From: Aromatoleum sp.
GTDB lineage: Bacteria; Pseudomonadota; Gammaproteobacteria; Burkholderiales; Casimicrobiaceae
Reading direction: 5' to 3'
DNA length: 17,749 nucleotides
Assembly (NCBI GenBank): GCA_010365205.1
Contig: JAAFGU010000015.1
Coordinates: 1 to 17,749 of the forward strand
Shown: positions 5,776 through 13,415 of the stretch, piece by piece
How positions within the stretch are numbered: the first letter of the stretch is position 1
Layout of the letters: every line of letters begins with the position of its first letter
Program-made: the position numbers and the translations under genes
Notes under the pieces: model-generated
What the model saw: the letters and a program-made list of their open reading frames with translations, nothing else
Database searches by the model: none
What the model was told of the DNA's origin: nothing

Positions 5776-8055
5776 ATGGGGCAAGGTGGCCGTATGCGCC
5801 GGGCAGGTCGTCTTCGCGGCCTCGTCAGGCGATGGTCGATGCTGTTGATTGTCTGGCCGGTGACACTTGCGGCCGCGCCGGTCGCGATGGATGCCGCCGG
5901 CCCGCACGCAAAGATCGCGACCGCCGAGCAGGTTTCGGTCTCCCGCTTGATCATTCGCTTCCGGCCCGGGCTGCATCCTGCCGACGGCGAGGTCATCGGC
6001 GACGCGTTGCGAATCCGCCTGGAGGCGGCGGTGGGGCGGCCACTTGCGGTTGGGCTTCCGACGCGTAGCGGCGATCAGGTCCTCACTCTCGCCGAGCCGG
6101 TCAGCGTGGCCCAAGCCAAGCGCCTCGTCGCGGCACTTAGGATGCAGCGCGGCGTCTTGCGGGTGGATGTGGACCAGCGGGAACACCCGCGCAGCATCGC
6201 CAAAGGCGGCACCTCCAGCGGCGCCGACACACCCGTCATCCGCCGGTTCGTCGTCACCTTCACCGATCCGGACGCCGGCGCGCGGGCGCGCGCCAACCAG
6301 CGTCTGGGTCCGGAGTGGGACGATCTGCTGTCCGCGGCCGCCGGCGTTCCGATGCACGTGGTGCGTCCCACCGTCGGCGGCGCCTGGATCGTCGAAACGC
6401 TGACCGCGCTGACCAGTGATCGCGCGGACGCGATCGCGGCGCGGCTGGAATCCGCCGCCGGGATTCGCTACGCGGAGCCCGATCGCCCCGCCGACATTCA
6501 GGCGTACTTTCCCAACGACCCGTATTTCCAGACCGGCTACCAGCCTAACCTCGCCGATCCGCTGACGACCTCGTACTACGGTATCGACGCGCCGGAGGCC
6601 TGGGACATCACGGTCGGCGCGGCGATCATTGTCGCCGTCATCGACACCGGCGTCCGCCCGCACGGCGAACTGGCCGCTCGCCTGCTCAACGGCTACGACT
6701 TCATCTCCGATCCCGATAATTCGCATGACGGCTTGGGTCGGCACCCGGACGGCAACGATCCTGGCAGCTGGCGTTCGGCCACCGATTGCCCGGGCAAGAC
6801 CACCGCCCAGGACAGTTCGTGGCATGGCACCCACGTTGCCGGTATCATCGGCGCGACCGGCGACAATCTGGAGGGCACCGCCGGGATCAACTGGAACGCG
6901 CAGATACTTCCGATACGGGTGCTCGGCACCTGCGGCGGCAGCCGGAGCGACATTGTCGAGGGCATGCAGTGGGCGGCCGGACTGCCGGTGCCCGGCGTGC
7001 CGGACAATCCCAACCCCGCCCGCGTGATGAATATGAGCCTGGGTGGCAAGGGTCCCTGCGACGCGCAGTACCAGACGGCGATCGACGCAGTGCTGGCGCA
7101 GGGCGTCTTCATCGCCGTGGCCGCGGGCAACGAGAGCGACGACATCGCTACCCATTCCCCGGCTGACTGCTACGGCGTGAGCACGGTCGCCGCCACCGAT
7201 CCCTACGGATTCCTGGCGAGCTACAGCAACTACAGCGTGTACGTCGACATCGCCGCGCCAGGCGGCGACCAGTCGCGGTACGGCAGCCGTTGGGGGATCT
7301 GGTCGACGCTCAACAGCGGCACGACGGAGCCCGAGTTCTCGACCTACGGCGCCTACAACGGCACCAGCCAGGCGACACCGCACGTCGCCGGCGTGGCATC
7401 GCTGATGCTTTCGGTCAATCCGGATCTCACCCCTGCGCAGATCAAGTCGATCATGGCGGACACCTCGTCGTATTTCGCGACGACCTCGACCTGCAGAACG
7501 ACCGGCGCCTGCGGGGCCGGCATCGTCAACGCCTTCTACGCGGTCAAGGGCGCGCTGCGCCAGATGAGCCTGCAAAGCACGTCGGTCATCGAGTTCTACC
7601 ACGCCGGACTCGATCATTATTTCATCAGCGCGGCGCCACTCGAAATCGCCGCCCTCGATTCGGGGAAATTTCCGGGCTGGGCGCGCACCGGGCTGTCGTT
7701 CAACGCCTACGCCCAGGCCAACACCGGCGCGAGTCCGGTGTGCCGCTTCTACATTCCGCCGCCCTACGGCAACTCCCACTATTTCTCCGCGTCGCCGCTC
7801 GAGTGCGGGCAGGTGCAGGTGAAGTTTCCGCAGTTCACGTACGAAGCGCCGAATGTCTTCTACATCGATCTGCCCGACACGAACACCGGGGCATGCCCTT
7901 CCGGCGACACGCCGGTGTACCGGCTCTACGACAATCGCGCCGACACCAACCATCGGTACACGACGAGCCTCGCGATCCGCAACCAGATGCTGGCAAAGGG
8001 TTACGTCCCGGAAGGCTACGGCCCGCAATCGGTCTCGATGTGCGCGGTCCAGTAG
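5776..8055 (+). CDS. secreted subtilisin-like S8 serine protease with DUF5648-type C-terminal module
   Basis: A 759-residue exported protease. An arginine-rich start and hydrophobic core give a signal peptide (cleavage near residue 34). Residues about 50-135 and about 150-245 each look like a subtilase propeptide (strand RLIIRFRPG or RRFVVTFTDP, then a helix, then a short RYAEPD-type end), so the pro-region appears duplicated. The catalytic domain (about 265-590) has Asp290 (VIDTG), His350 (WHGTHVAG), oxyanion Asn452 (AAGNES) and Ser531 (NGTSQATPHVAG). Residues 604-759 form a Cys-containing C-terminal module of the DUF5648 type, with three related motifs at 606, 657 and 716. The start has a GGGGGCGG stretch just upstream; an ATG seven codons in is also possible. 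A paralogue begins 1.6 kb downstream. The extracellular substrate is unknown. Confidence 0.95.
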   Translation: MGQGGRMRRAGRLRGLVRRWSMLLIVWPVTLAAAPVAMDAAGPHAKIATAEQVSVSRLIIRFRPGLHPADGEVIGDALRIRLEAAVGRPLAVGLPTRSGDQVLTLAEPVSVAQAKRLVAALRMQRGVLRVDVDQREHPRSIAKGGTSSGADTPVIRRFVVTFTDPDAGARARANQRLGPEWDDLLSAAAGVPMHVVRPTVGGAWIVETLTALTSDRADAIAARLESAAGIRYAEPDRPADIQAYFPNDPYFQTGYQPNLADPLTTSYYGIDAPEAWDITVGAAIIVAVIDTGVRPHGELAARLLNGYDFISDPDNSHDGLGRHPDGNDPGSWRSATDCPGKTTAQDSSWHGTHVAGIIGATGDNLEGTAGINWNAQILPIRVLGTCGGSRSDIVEGMQWAAGLPVPGVPDNPNPARVMNMSLGGKGPCDAQYQTAIDAVLAQGVFIAVAAGNESDDIATHSPADCYGVSTVAATDPYGFLASYSNYSVYVDIAAPGGDQSRYGSRWGIWSTLNSGTTEPEFSTYGAYNGTSQATPHVAGVASLMLSVNPDLTPAQIKSIMADTSSYFATTSTCRTTGACGAGIVNAFYAVKGALRQMSLQSTSVIEFYHAGLDHYFISAAPLEIAALDSGKFPGWARTGLSFNAYAQANTGASPVCRFYIPPPYGNSHYFSASPLECGQVQVKFPQFTYEAPNVFYIDLPDTNTGACPSGDTPVYRLYDNRADTNHRYTTSLAIRNQMLAKGYVPEGYGPQSVSMCAVQ

Positions 8056-8075
8056 CGGATCCACCGGGGCAACGC

Positions 8076-8094
8076 CTGCGGCCGGGAGCCGCAG
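8076..8094 (+). terminator. possible hairpin after the first protease gene
   Basis: CTGCGGC, five bases (CGGGA) and GCCGCAG form a seven-pair GC-rich stem 20 bases after the protease stop codon. There is no following T-run, so it is at best a factor-dependent terminator or an mRNA-stabilising stem. Confidence 0.3.
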
Positions 8095-8221
8095 ACCGCG
8101 CGGGGCCGGGCGCGCATCGACCCTGCAGCGGCGCATCGACTGACGGATCCGCGACACGGGCCGGCAGCCGCCGGCGCATGCGTGGCCGACGACGTCATTG
8201 CGATCCTCATCGGGTTTGCGC

Positions 8222-8743
8222 ATGACCGCGCGCGAAATCGCACCGAGCGGTTCGCGGCACCGGTTGTTCGAAGCGGCCATTCTGGTCAAGGGGATCGACG
8301 GCGTCCTCGAAGTGACAGGCGCACTGCTCCTGCTGTTCTTTCCGCTGGACCGTCTGCACGAACTCGTCATGATGGCGACGACGCGCGAACTTTCGGTCGA
8401 GCCGCACGACTGGATCGCGAACATGGTGCGCACGGCCGCGGAACATCTGTCGGCCGACACCAAGCTCTTCGCCAGCGCCTATCTGCTGAGCCATGGCGCG
8501 GTCAAGATCTTCCTCGTCGACGCGCTTTGGCGGGAAAGGTTGTGGGCGTTTCCGGTTGCCCTCTGTTTCATGGCGACGTTCGTCGTCTATCAGGTGTACC
8601 GCTACACGCACACACTCGCGATTTCGCTGCTGGTGTTCGCGGCGATCGACATCGTCGTCATGTGGCTCGTCTGGGGCGAATATCGGGCGCGACTGAAGCT
8701 CGGGGCCACCGCATCGGGTCCCGCGTCGGGTCGCGGGCAATGA
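8222..8743 (+). CDS. DUF2127 family membrane protein
   Basis: A 173-residue integral membrane protein with the DUF2127 pattern: an opening RLFEAAILVKGIDGVLE in the first membrane segment, then LLLLFF (about 30-43). A hydrophilic loop of some 45 residues follows, then hydrophobic segments with SHGAVKIFLVDALWRERLWAF (about 90-112), FMATFVVYQVY (about 119-131) and ISLLVFAAIDIVVMWLVWGEYR (about 137-160). Family members are uncharacterised; no enzymatic motif is visible. The ATG at 8222 was preferred because homologous sequence begins soon after; an in-frame TTG at 8198 would add eight residues. Neither has a strong Shine-Dalgarno. It sits between the two subtilase genes in the same direction, 166 bases after the first. 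Whether it is functionally linked to the proteases is unknown. Confidence 0.85.
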   Translation: MTAREIAPSGSRHRLFEAAILVKGIDGVLEVTGALLLLFFPLDRLHELVMMATTRELSVEPHDWIANMVRTAAEHLSADTKLFASAYLLSHGAVKIFLVDALWRERLWAFPVALCFMATFVVYQVYRYTHTLAISLLVFAAIDIVVMWLVWGEYRARLKLGATASGPASGRGQ

Positions 8744-8850
8744 GCGGTGGTCGCCGCGGGGCGCCGCGACCGCGGGAACAAAAGCGGCCTGAACGGATCG
8801 CCGTTCGTCGCAGTCGCGCAAGGGCCTGTCAGCACGAATTGTTTGGCCGA

Positions 8851-9279
8851 TTATTGGGGATGGGAAGGCGCGGGGCCGGTTCGCGTCGCGAGTACGGCCA
8901 TGAGGTCCGGATACGGCACGCGAACGAAAAACGCTTCCTGATCGCCACGTGTCACGCGGTATCTCAACTCCGCCGTCGTTTCGACGCTCCAACCTCCGCC
9001 GGTGCCGGGTGCGGCAATCACGATCGATGCGCTGCACGCAAGCTGACCCCTGCTTTTATCCCATTCGATGAGTCGAGCGTTGCGTAGCGTCACCTTGGTC
9101 GCCTTCGAGGCCATGGCATTCCTTCGAGCATCGGTCGGCAGCGGAGCACTGTCGGAGATGATTCTGAGAACCTGGTCCCGCACGATCGAGGAGACGGTGT
9201 CCTGAATTTCCGCGGTTCCGCATTCAAGCCGGGGCTCGCCGCAGGCGCCGAGCAAGAGAAACATCAGCCATGGCGACAT
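8851..9279 (-). CDS. small putative lipoprotein
   Basis: A 142-residue protein whose N-terminus is a compact lipoprotein signal: Met-Ser-Pro-Trp, a Leu-rich core and the lipobox LGAC with Cys13. The mature part has a helical stretch (EIQDTVSSIVRDQVLRII, about residues 22-39). A beta-rich domain follows (KVTLRNARLIEWDKSRGQLACSA and WSVETTAELRYRVTRGD) that could be a small pilotin-like or NTF2-like fold; I do not recognise the family. The frame extends upstream to 9357, but the internal ATG at 9279 places the signal peptide at the N-terminus and is chosen for that reason. It is transcribed toward the DUF2127 gene and divergently from the second protease. Surface or periplasmic location is well supported; function is not. 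Confidence 0.75.
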   Translation of the reverse strand: MSPWLMFLLLGACGEPRLECGTAEIQDTVSSIVRDQVLRIISDSAPLPTDARRNAMASKATKVTLRNARLIEWDKSRGQLACSASIVIAAPGTGGGWSVETTAELRYRVTRGDQEAFFVRVPYPDLMAVLATRTGPAPSHPQ

Positions 9280-9657
9280 CCGCTGCGTCCGGTGTTCCGG
9301 TCTCCGAACTGCATTGGTCCGGAATCGGGAAGGCGCTTCCGCAACGTCGGAGTTCATGAAGGACTGATCTCCTCGAGGCTCGGCGGTCCGGCATCGCTGT
9401 CTCGACGCAGGGGCTGGACGCGGGGATCGCCTGCCTGCCCGACACTTCCGGAGCCGCCGGAAGTATCGTTTATCCTACGCCATCCTCCGCCTCCGAGATC
9501 GATGCAAGACGGGAGCGGGAAAGGTCGGGGAAAGGTAGCGCCTTGCGCCGACAGCCGAATGACCCGCACCGTCCGCGCCGAATCCTCGGGGGTGTGCGGT
9601 TGGAACCGTCCGTCCATGTTGTTGTCGAAGATTTTTGCCCCTCCGGTGGAGATTCCG
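9280..9657. other. divergent intergenic region before the second protease
   Basis: These 378 bases separate the start of the lipoprotein gene (minus strand) from the chosen start of the second protease (plus strand). An open frame in phase with the protease runs through most of it, but the encoded residues have no signal-peptide character and are rich in Arg, Pro and Ser, as expected for non-coding GC-rich DNA. It should hold two divergent promoters; no clear -35/-10 pair was found. It contains the inverted repeat listed separately. Confidence 0.55.
9444..9464. promoter_or_regulatory. perfect inverted repeat between divergent genes
   Basis: ACTTCCGG, five bases (AGCCG) and CCGGAAGT form a perfect eight-base inverted repeat between the divergently transcribed lipoprotein and second protease. 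It could be an operator for a dimeric regulator or an RNA hairpin. No T-run follows on either strand, which argues against an intrinsic terminator. Confidence 0.4.
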
Positions 9658-11739
9658 TTGCTGCTCGAGACCCGTCTGAAGCTGACCGCCGCGTGCGTGC
9701 TGCTGATCGCACCGTTTCTGCCGCACATTCAAGCGCAGACGATCGACACCTCCGTCGCCGCCGGCACCGCGCGCGTGATCGTCAAGCTCAAGTCCACCTC
9801 GCCCTTGCTGCGCGAACAGGCGCTGTCCGTCACCGCGCATGCCACCACTCGCGCACAGGCGCTCGGGCAGCGCTTAGGGCTGACGATGCGTGCCGGCGCG
9901 GCCGTGGCCGATCGCTCACAGGTGGTTTTCGCCGACGGCATCACCTCGGCCGAACTCGCGCGGAGGCTGTCGCAGCAGGGCGATGTCGAATATGCGGTGC
10001 CCGACCAGCGCCGGCGCCTCTTCGCAGACCCCAACGATCCGCTCTATGCCGATGGCGTGCCCGGCAATGGTCCAGCCGTGGGCCAGTGGTATCTGCGTGC
10101 ACCTACCGATACCGTGCGCTCGTCTATCGACATCGAGCCGGCCTGGGCGCTGACCACCGGCAGCCCGGCAGTGGTGGTGGCAGTGCTCGACACGGGTTTG
10201 CGCTTCGAGCATCCGGACCTGCTGGCGGTGGCAGCAGGCGGTAACCTGCTGCCTGGTTACGACATGATCAGCGATGTCGCGACGGCGAATGACGGCGACG
10301 GCCGCGATGCCGACGCCTCCGACCCGGGAGACTGGGTGACGCAAGTCGAGATCTCAGACGTCATGAGCCCACTTTATCAGTGCGCGGATTCCCCCGAGGA
10401 CAGCTCCTGGCACGGCACACAGGTCTCGGGACTGATCGCCGCGCTGACGGACAACGGTATCGGCATGGCGAGCGTCGCGCGCAACGTGCGCGTGCTGCCG
10501 GTGCGTGTGCTCGGCAAGTGTGGCGGCTACGACTCCGACATCATCGCCGGCATGCGCTGGGCCGCGGGTCTGCCGGTGCCGGACGTCCCGGCCAACCCGA
10601 ATCGGGCACAGGTCATCAACATGAGCCTGGGCGGAGAGGGGACGTGCACCGCCGCCTATGTGGATGCCGTGTCCGAGATCAACGCCGCCGGTACGGTGAT
10701 CGTGGCCGCGGCGGGCAATTCCGCCGGCCATGCCGTCGGCGTACCGGCCAGTTGCGTCGGCGTAATCGCCGTGGCGGCATTGCGGCACGTCGGCACCAAG
10801 GTCGGCTTCTCCGACTTGGGGCCCGACGTCGCGATCAGCGCGCCCGGCGGCAACTGCGTCAACACGACGGCCAACTCCCCTTGCCTGTACCCGATTCTGA
10901 CGACGGCCGACTCCGGCGCCACGGTGGCAGTCGGCCCGATCTACACCGACAGCTTCCATCCGTCGCTCGGCACCAGCTTCTCGACGCCGCTGGTGGCCGG
11001 CACCGTAGCGTTGATGCTTTCGGCGCAGCCGACGCTCACGCCCGCGCAGATTCTGCGGGCGCTGCAGGCGGCGGCGAGACCGTTTCCGATCATGGTCGAC
11101 AACGGCGTCGAGACACCGGTCCCCCAGTGCATGGCGCCGCAGTACGACAGCACCGGCAATCCGGTCGACCAATTGGAGTGCCAGTGCACGACGGACACCT
11201 GCGGCGCGGGCATGCTCGACGCGGGCGCCGCCGTGGCGGCCGCGAAGCTCGGGTTCGCGACCTCCCCCGTCGTCGAATATTATTGGCCGGCGCGGGATCA
11301 TTATTTCATCACTGCAAATCCGGTCGAAATCGCCGCGCTGGATGCGGCCCCGCCCGGCGGATGGACGCGCACCGGGCAGACGTTCGGCGCATTCGCACAA
11401 TCGTCCGCCGGATCAAGCGCGGTCTGCCGCTTTTATATCCCGCCGGTCTACGGTGACTCGCACTACTTTTCCGCGTCGCCGGCGGAATGCGCCGCGGTTC
11501 GGATCAAGTACCCGATGTTCACCTTCGAAGCGCCCAACGCTTTCTACGTCGACCTGCCGGACGCCAACAGCGGCGCATGCCCGGCCGGCGACGTCCCGGT
11601 TTATCGACTTTGGGACGGTCGTGCGGACACCAATCATCGATACACGACCAGCCTGACCATACGAAACCTGATGCTTGCGAAAAGGTATGTGCCCGAGGGC
11701 TATGGACCCAATCTCGTATCGATGTGCTCACCGCAATGA
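9658..11739 (+). CDS. secreted subtilisin-like S8 serine protease, paralogue of the upstream protease
   Basis: A 693-residue exported protease from the chosen TTG start, which has GGAG six bases upstream and opens directly into a classical signal peptide (MLLETRLK, then a Leu/Ala core, cleavage near residue 26). An in-frame ATG at 9616 is the main alternative. One propeptide-like domain follows (about 33-125, ARVIVKLKS to VEYAVPDQRR). The catalytic domain (about 145-525) carries Asp178 (VLDTG), His252 (WHGTQVSG), Asn354 (AAGNSAG) and Ser440 (GTSFSTPLVAG), so it should be active. Residues 538-693 are the same DUF5648-type module as in the first protease, about two thirds identical by eye, with motif copies at 540, 591 and 650. 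It has one pro-domain where its paralogue has two. The pair probably arose by duplication. Substrate unknown. Confidence 0.93.
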   Translation: MLLETRLKLTAACVLLIAPFLPHIQAQTIDTSVAAGTARVIVKLKSTSPLLREQALSVTAHATTRAQALGQRLGLTMRAGAAVADRSQVVFADGITSAELARRLSQQGDVEYAVPDQRRRLFADPNDPLYADGVPGNGPAVGQWYLRAPTDTVRSSIDIEPAWALTTGSPAVVVAVLDTGLRFEHPDLLAVAAGGNLLPGYDMISDVATANDGDGRDADASDPGDWVTQVEISDVMSPLYQCADSPEDSSWHGTQVSGLIAALTDNGIGMASVARNVRVLPVRVLGKCGGYDSDIIAGMRWAAGLPVPDVPANPNRAQVINMSLGGEGTCTAAYVDAVSEINAAGTVIVAAAGNSAGHAVGVPASCVGVIAVAALRHVGTKVGFSDLGPDVAISAPGGNCVNTTANSPCLYPILTTADSGATVAVGPIYTDSFHPSLGTSFSTPLVAGTVALMLSAQPTLTPAQILRALQAAARPFPIMVDNGVETPVPQCMAPQYDSTGNPVDQLECQCTTDTCGAGMLDAGAAVAAAKLGFATSPVVEYYWPARDHYFITANPVEIAALDAAPPGGWTRTGQTFGAFAQSSAGSSAVCRFYIPPVYGDSHYFSASPAECAAVRIKYPMFTFEAPNAFYVDLPDANSGACPAGDVPVYRLWDGRADTNHRYTTSLTIRNLMLAKRYVPEGYGPNLVSMCSPQ

Positions 11740-11839
11740 CGCGTAACCGCTTCGCACTTTCGATGGCCGGGCAAATGAGCGGGCGATCGATCGGGCCCTT
11801 GATGACGGATTATTTTGCTGGGCGGATGACGCGAGTCCG

Positions 11840-12334
11840 ATGATGCCTCTTCTCAGCGCGCGCCTGCGCTATGGCGCCGCCGCACAGATTTTTCATTGGC
11901 TCACGGCCATCCTCGTCGTCGCCGCCTATATCCTGAGCCCGGGCGGCTCCGAGCAACGCGTGTATTCGTCCGCGGCCGACTTCAATCGGCAGACGCACGA
12001 AACCTTGGGAACATGCGTGTTCGCCCTCACGCTGCTCAGGCTGTTGTGGCGCTCGATCGACAGGACCCCGGAAGATCCGCCGATGAAACCGTGGATGATG
12101 CGTTCGGCAAAAATCGTTCGCGTCGCGCTGTATGGTCTGCTGATTGCGATACCCGTCGCCGCGACAATGGGCGCCTTTCTGGAAGCGCACCCGCTTACGC
12201 TCTGGGCCATTGGCAATATCGGCCCGATGTTCTCGCCGAGGCATGACGTCGGGCAAACGGTGGCAGAGATTCACACGACGCTGGGGAACGTCATACTCTG
12301 GGCAGCCGGGCTGCATGCAGTCGCCGCGCTGTAG
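11840..12334 (+). CDS. cytochrome b561 family protein, C-terminal tail cut off by TAG
   Basis: A 164-residue four-helix membrane dihaem cytochrome b of the CybB/b561 type, which passes electrons from the quinone pool or reduces superoxide at the inner membrane. Candidate haem ligands are all present: His19 (IFHWL, helix 1), His53 (QTHETLG, helix 2), His145 (EIHTTLG) and His159 (GLHAVAAL, helix 4). Membrane segments lie near 15-33, 54-72, 92-112 and 145-164. Family members continue after the last helix with a tail such as A-L-x-H-H-x-x-x-x-D. Here a TAG (12332-12334) falls exactly at the x, and the next 17 codons in the same frame read HHLFLRDGVLISMLPGR before TGA at 12386. So one base change seems to have removed the tail, leaving the core intact. 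Start codons at 11840 and 11843 are both possible; the Shine-Dalgarno is weak. Confidence 0.88.
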   Translation: MMPLLSARLRYGAAAQIFHWLTAILVVAAYILSPGGSEQRVYSSAADFNRQTHETLGTCVFALTLLRLLWRSIDRTPEDPPMKPWMMRSAKIVRVALYGLLIAIPVAATMGAFLEAHPLTLWAIGNIGPMFSPRHDVGQTVAEIHTTLGNVILWAAGLHAVAAL

Positions 12335-12388
12335 CACCACTTATTTCTGCGCGATGGCGTCCTGATCTCGATGCTGCCTGGTCGCTGA
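12335..12388 (+). pseudogene. separated C-terminal tail of cytochrome b561
   Basis: Seventeen codons and a TGA stop continue the cytochrome b561 frame directly after its TAG. They encode the tail expected of the family (HH, then an aromatic, RDG, Met-Leu-Pro). They have no start codon of their own and can be made only by readthrough of the TAG. The conservation suggests that the TAG is recent or a base-call error. Confidence 0.6.
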
Positions 12389-12561
12389 CCGTTCACCAGC
12401 CCGACGGCGTTCGTCACAATGTGCGTCGCAACAAGGCGACGACGACGAAGTCAGACAAACTCCAACCTGGCCTTCGCCAATACCTGCGGGGAAACTTCGC
12501 GGAGGGGCACTCAGTACCTTGCTGGTACAGAACGACCCTTCCGCCCTACGATGTCGCGTGC

Positions 12562-12939
12562 TTAGCGCCGAGCAGGATTGTCTGGCGCACGGTCAACGGC
12601 GTTGGGAACACCGTCGCCATCGCGATCCCATTTGTTCCAGTGCCCGCGTTCCAGTTGCCATCGGTTATCCCGTTGGGTCCAAGCAGGTTGAGCCAAGCGG
12701 AAGCCTGCCCGTTCACGCTCCCAGTGCCCGGCTTGCCATACGTGACGTTTACCCTTCGCGTTCCAATATCCCGACGACCACACATAGCCACGACGTGGCG
12801 CAGGGATCGCTTCATAGCGAACCGGCGGCGGCGCAATGTTGAAATAGACTCCGACTTCGGCGCTCGCCGTCGTGGGTACGGAAATACCCCCAAGCGATGC
12901 TGCACACAATCCAACAAGCAATGACTTGCGGAACCTCAT
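12562..12939 (-). CDS. exported YXWGXW-repeat protein with calcium-loop C-terminus
   Basis: A 125-residue secreted protein. Residues 1-27 are a signal peptide (RFRKSLLVG, hydrophobic core, cut after ASA). The mature part opens with PPPVRYEAIPAPRRGYVW and has the YXWGXW-type repeat pattern of Trp spaced by Gly/His: GYVWSSGYW (51-59), VWQAGHW (67-73) and RWQLERGHW (93-101). It ends with DRDGDGVPNAVDRAPDNP (105-122), which fits a thrombospondin type-3-like calcium loop, D-x-D-x-D-G. Function of the family is unknown; an envelope-associated role is assumed. The ATG has a strong Shine-Dalgarno (AAGGAG, seven bases away) and is clearly preferable to the longer frame starting at 13275, whose extra residues look non-coding. 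It converges on cytochrome b561. A palindrome and a direct repeat lie in its upstream region. Confidence 0.85.
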   Translation of the reverse strand: MRFRKSLLVGLCAASLGGISVPTTASAEVGVYFNIAPPPVRYEAIPAPRRGYVWSSGYWNAKGKRHVWQAGHWERERAGFRLAQPAWTQRDNRWQLERGHWNKWDRDGDGVPNAVDRAPDNPARR

Positions 12940-12978
12940 ACCTTTCTCCTTCGTGACGACCGACCACCTGCCGCTGGC

Positions 12979-13000
12979 AATCCGTACGTTGAATCCGTAC
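12979..13000. repeat. direct repeat in the leader or promoter of the YXWGXW gene
   Basis: AATCCGTAC occurs twice with a four-base gap (12979-12987 and 12992-13000), a 13-base period. On the coding (minus) strand it reads GTACGGATT twice, about 40-60 bases before the start codon. It could be a tandem site for a regulator or overlap a promoter; no function can be assigned. Confidence 0.4.
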
Positions 13001-13017
13001 TTGCAAGAACGGTTGAC

Positions 13018-13033
13018 GATATTCGGGAATATC
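13018..13033. promoter_or_regulatory. 16-base palindrome, candidate operator
   Basis: GATATTCGGGAATATC is a perfect seven-base inverted repeat around a GG/CC centre. It lies 79 bases upstream of the YXWGXW start codon and stands out as AT-rich in GC-rich DNA. The form suits a dimeric repressor or activator. The regulator is not identifiable from this window. Confidence 0.45.
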
Positions 13034-13259
13034 GCCGTAGTCTGTTCGCCACCGCACAAAGCGAAATAGAGCCTGATCACTCGCGCTAACCCTATGTGGT
13101 TGCCGGGCGCCCCAATATTCATCGGCGCAGCGGGAATGCGCTGCCGTGGGTTGCCACCTGCAAACAACCGTTGACCGGCACGCCCGAACCGCAAATACTC
13201 AGGCGCACGGGATCGAATCACCAATCCGTTGCAAGCGAGTCGCGACAGGAATTTCCGAT

Positions 13260-13415
13260 ATGAAGTGTTCAGCAATTCATCTGAACGGGCAGGTCAGACT
13301 CGTCGAATTGATCCATGAAACAAATCAGGCTGCCAGATCCGGCGCGGAACGCCTGGACAACGCATCCGGCATCGCCGTCATAGTGACGCGGCGAGTGGCG
13401 CCGACCGGACAGTGA
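13260..13415 (+). CDS. possible small protein of unknown function
   Basis: A 51-codon frame begins with ATG preceded by AGGA nine bases upstream. It encodes a protein starting MKCSAIHLNGQVRLVELI with no signal peptide or membrane segment. Its middle is helix-prone (LIHETNQAARSGAERLDNA). I do not recognise it. It lies 73 bases before the PH-domain gene, in the same direction, and could be a real small gene or chance. Confidence is low because a frame of this length is common in such DNA. Confidence 0.25.
   Translation: MKCSAIHLNGQVRLVELIHETNQAARSGAERLDNASGIAVIVTRRVAPTGQ

Noticed and set aside
5638..8463. 941-codon open frame on the minus strand
   Set aside because: It lies opposite the first subtilase and part of the DUF2127 gene, both with clear motifs. 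Its composition is Arg- and Val-rich and shows no domain; it is a codon-bias artefact.
9292..9657. N-terminal extension of the second protease back to 9292
   Set aside because: It would bury the signal peptide more than 120 residues inside the protein. The TTG at 9658 has a good Shine-Dalgarno and starts right at the signal peptide.
10354..11400. 348-codon open frame on the minus strand and a 358-codon frame on the plus strand over the same part
   Set aside because: Both overlap the catalytic domain of the second subtilase in other frames and encode low-complexity Arg-rich sequence.
11791..11807. GC-rich palindromic stretch around CGATCGATCG as a terminator for the second protease
   Set aside because: It is a short self-complementary sequence with no usable loop and no T-run on the expected strand.
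12940..13275. N-terminal extension of the YXWGXW protein back to 13275
   Set aside because: The ATG at 12939 has an AAGGAG site and opens a signal peptide; the extension contains the palindrome and direct repeat and has no protein-like features.
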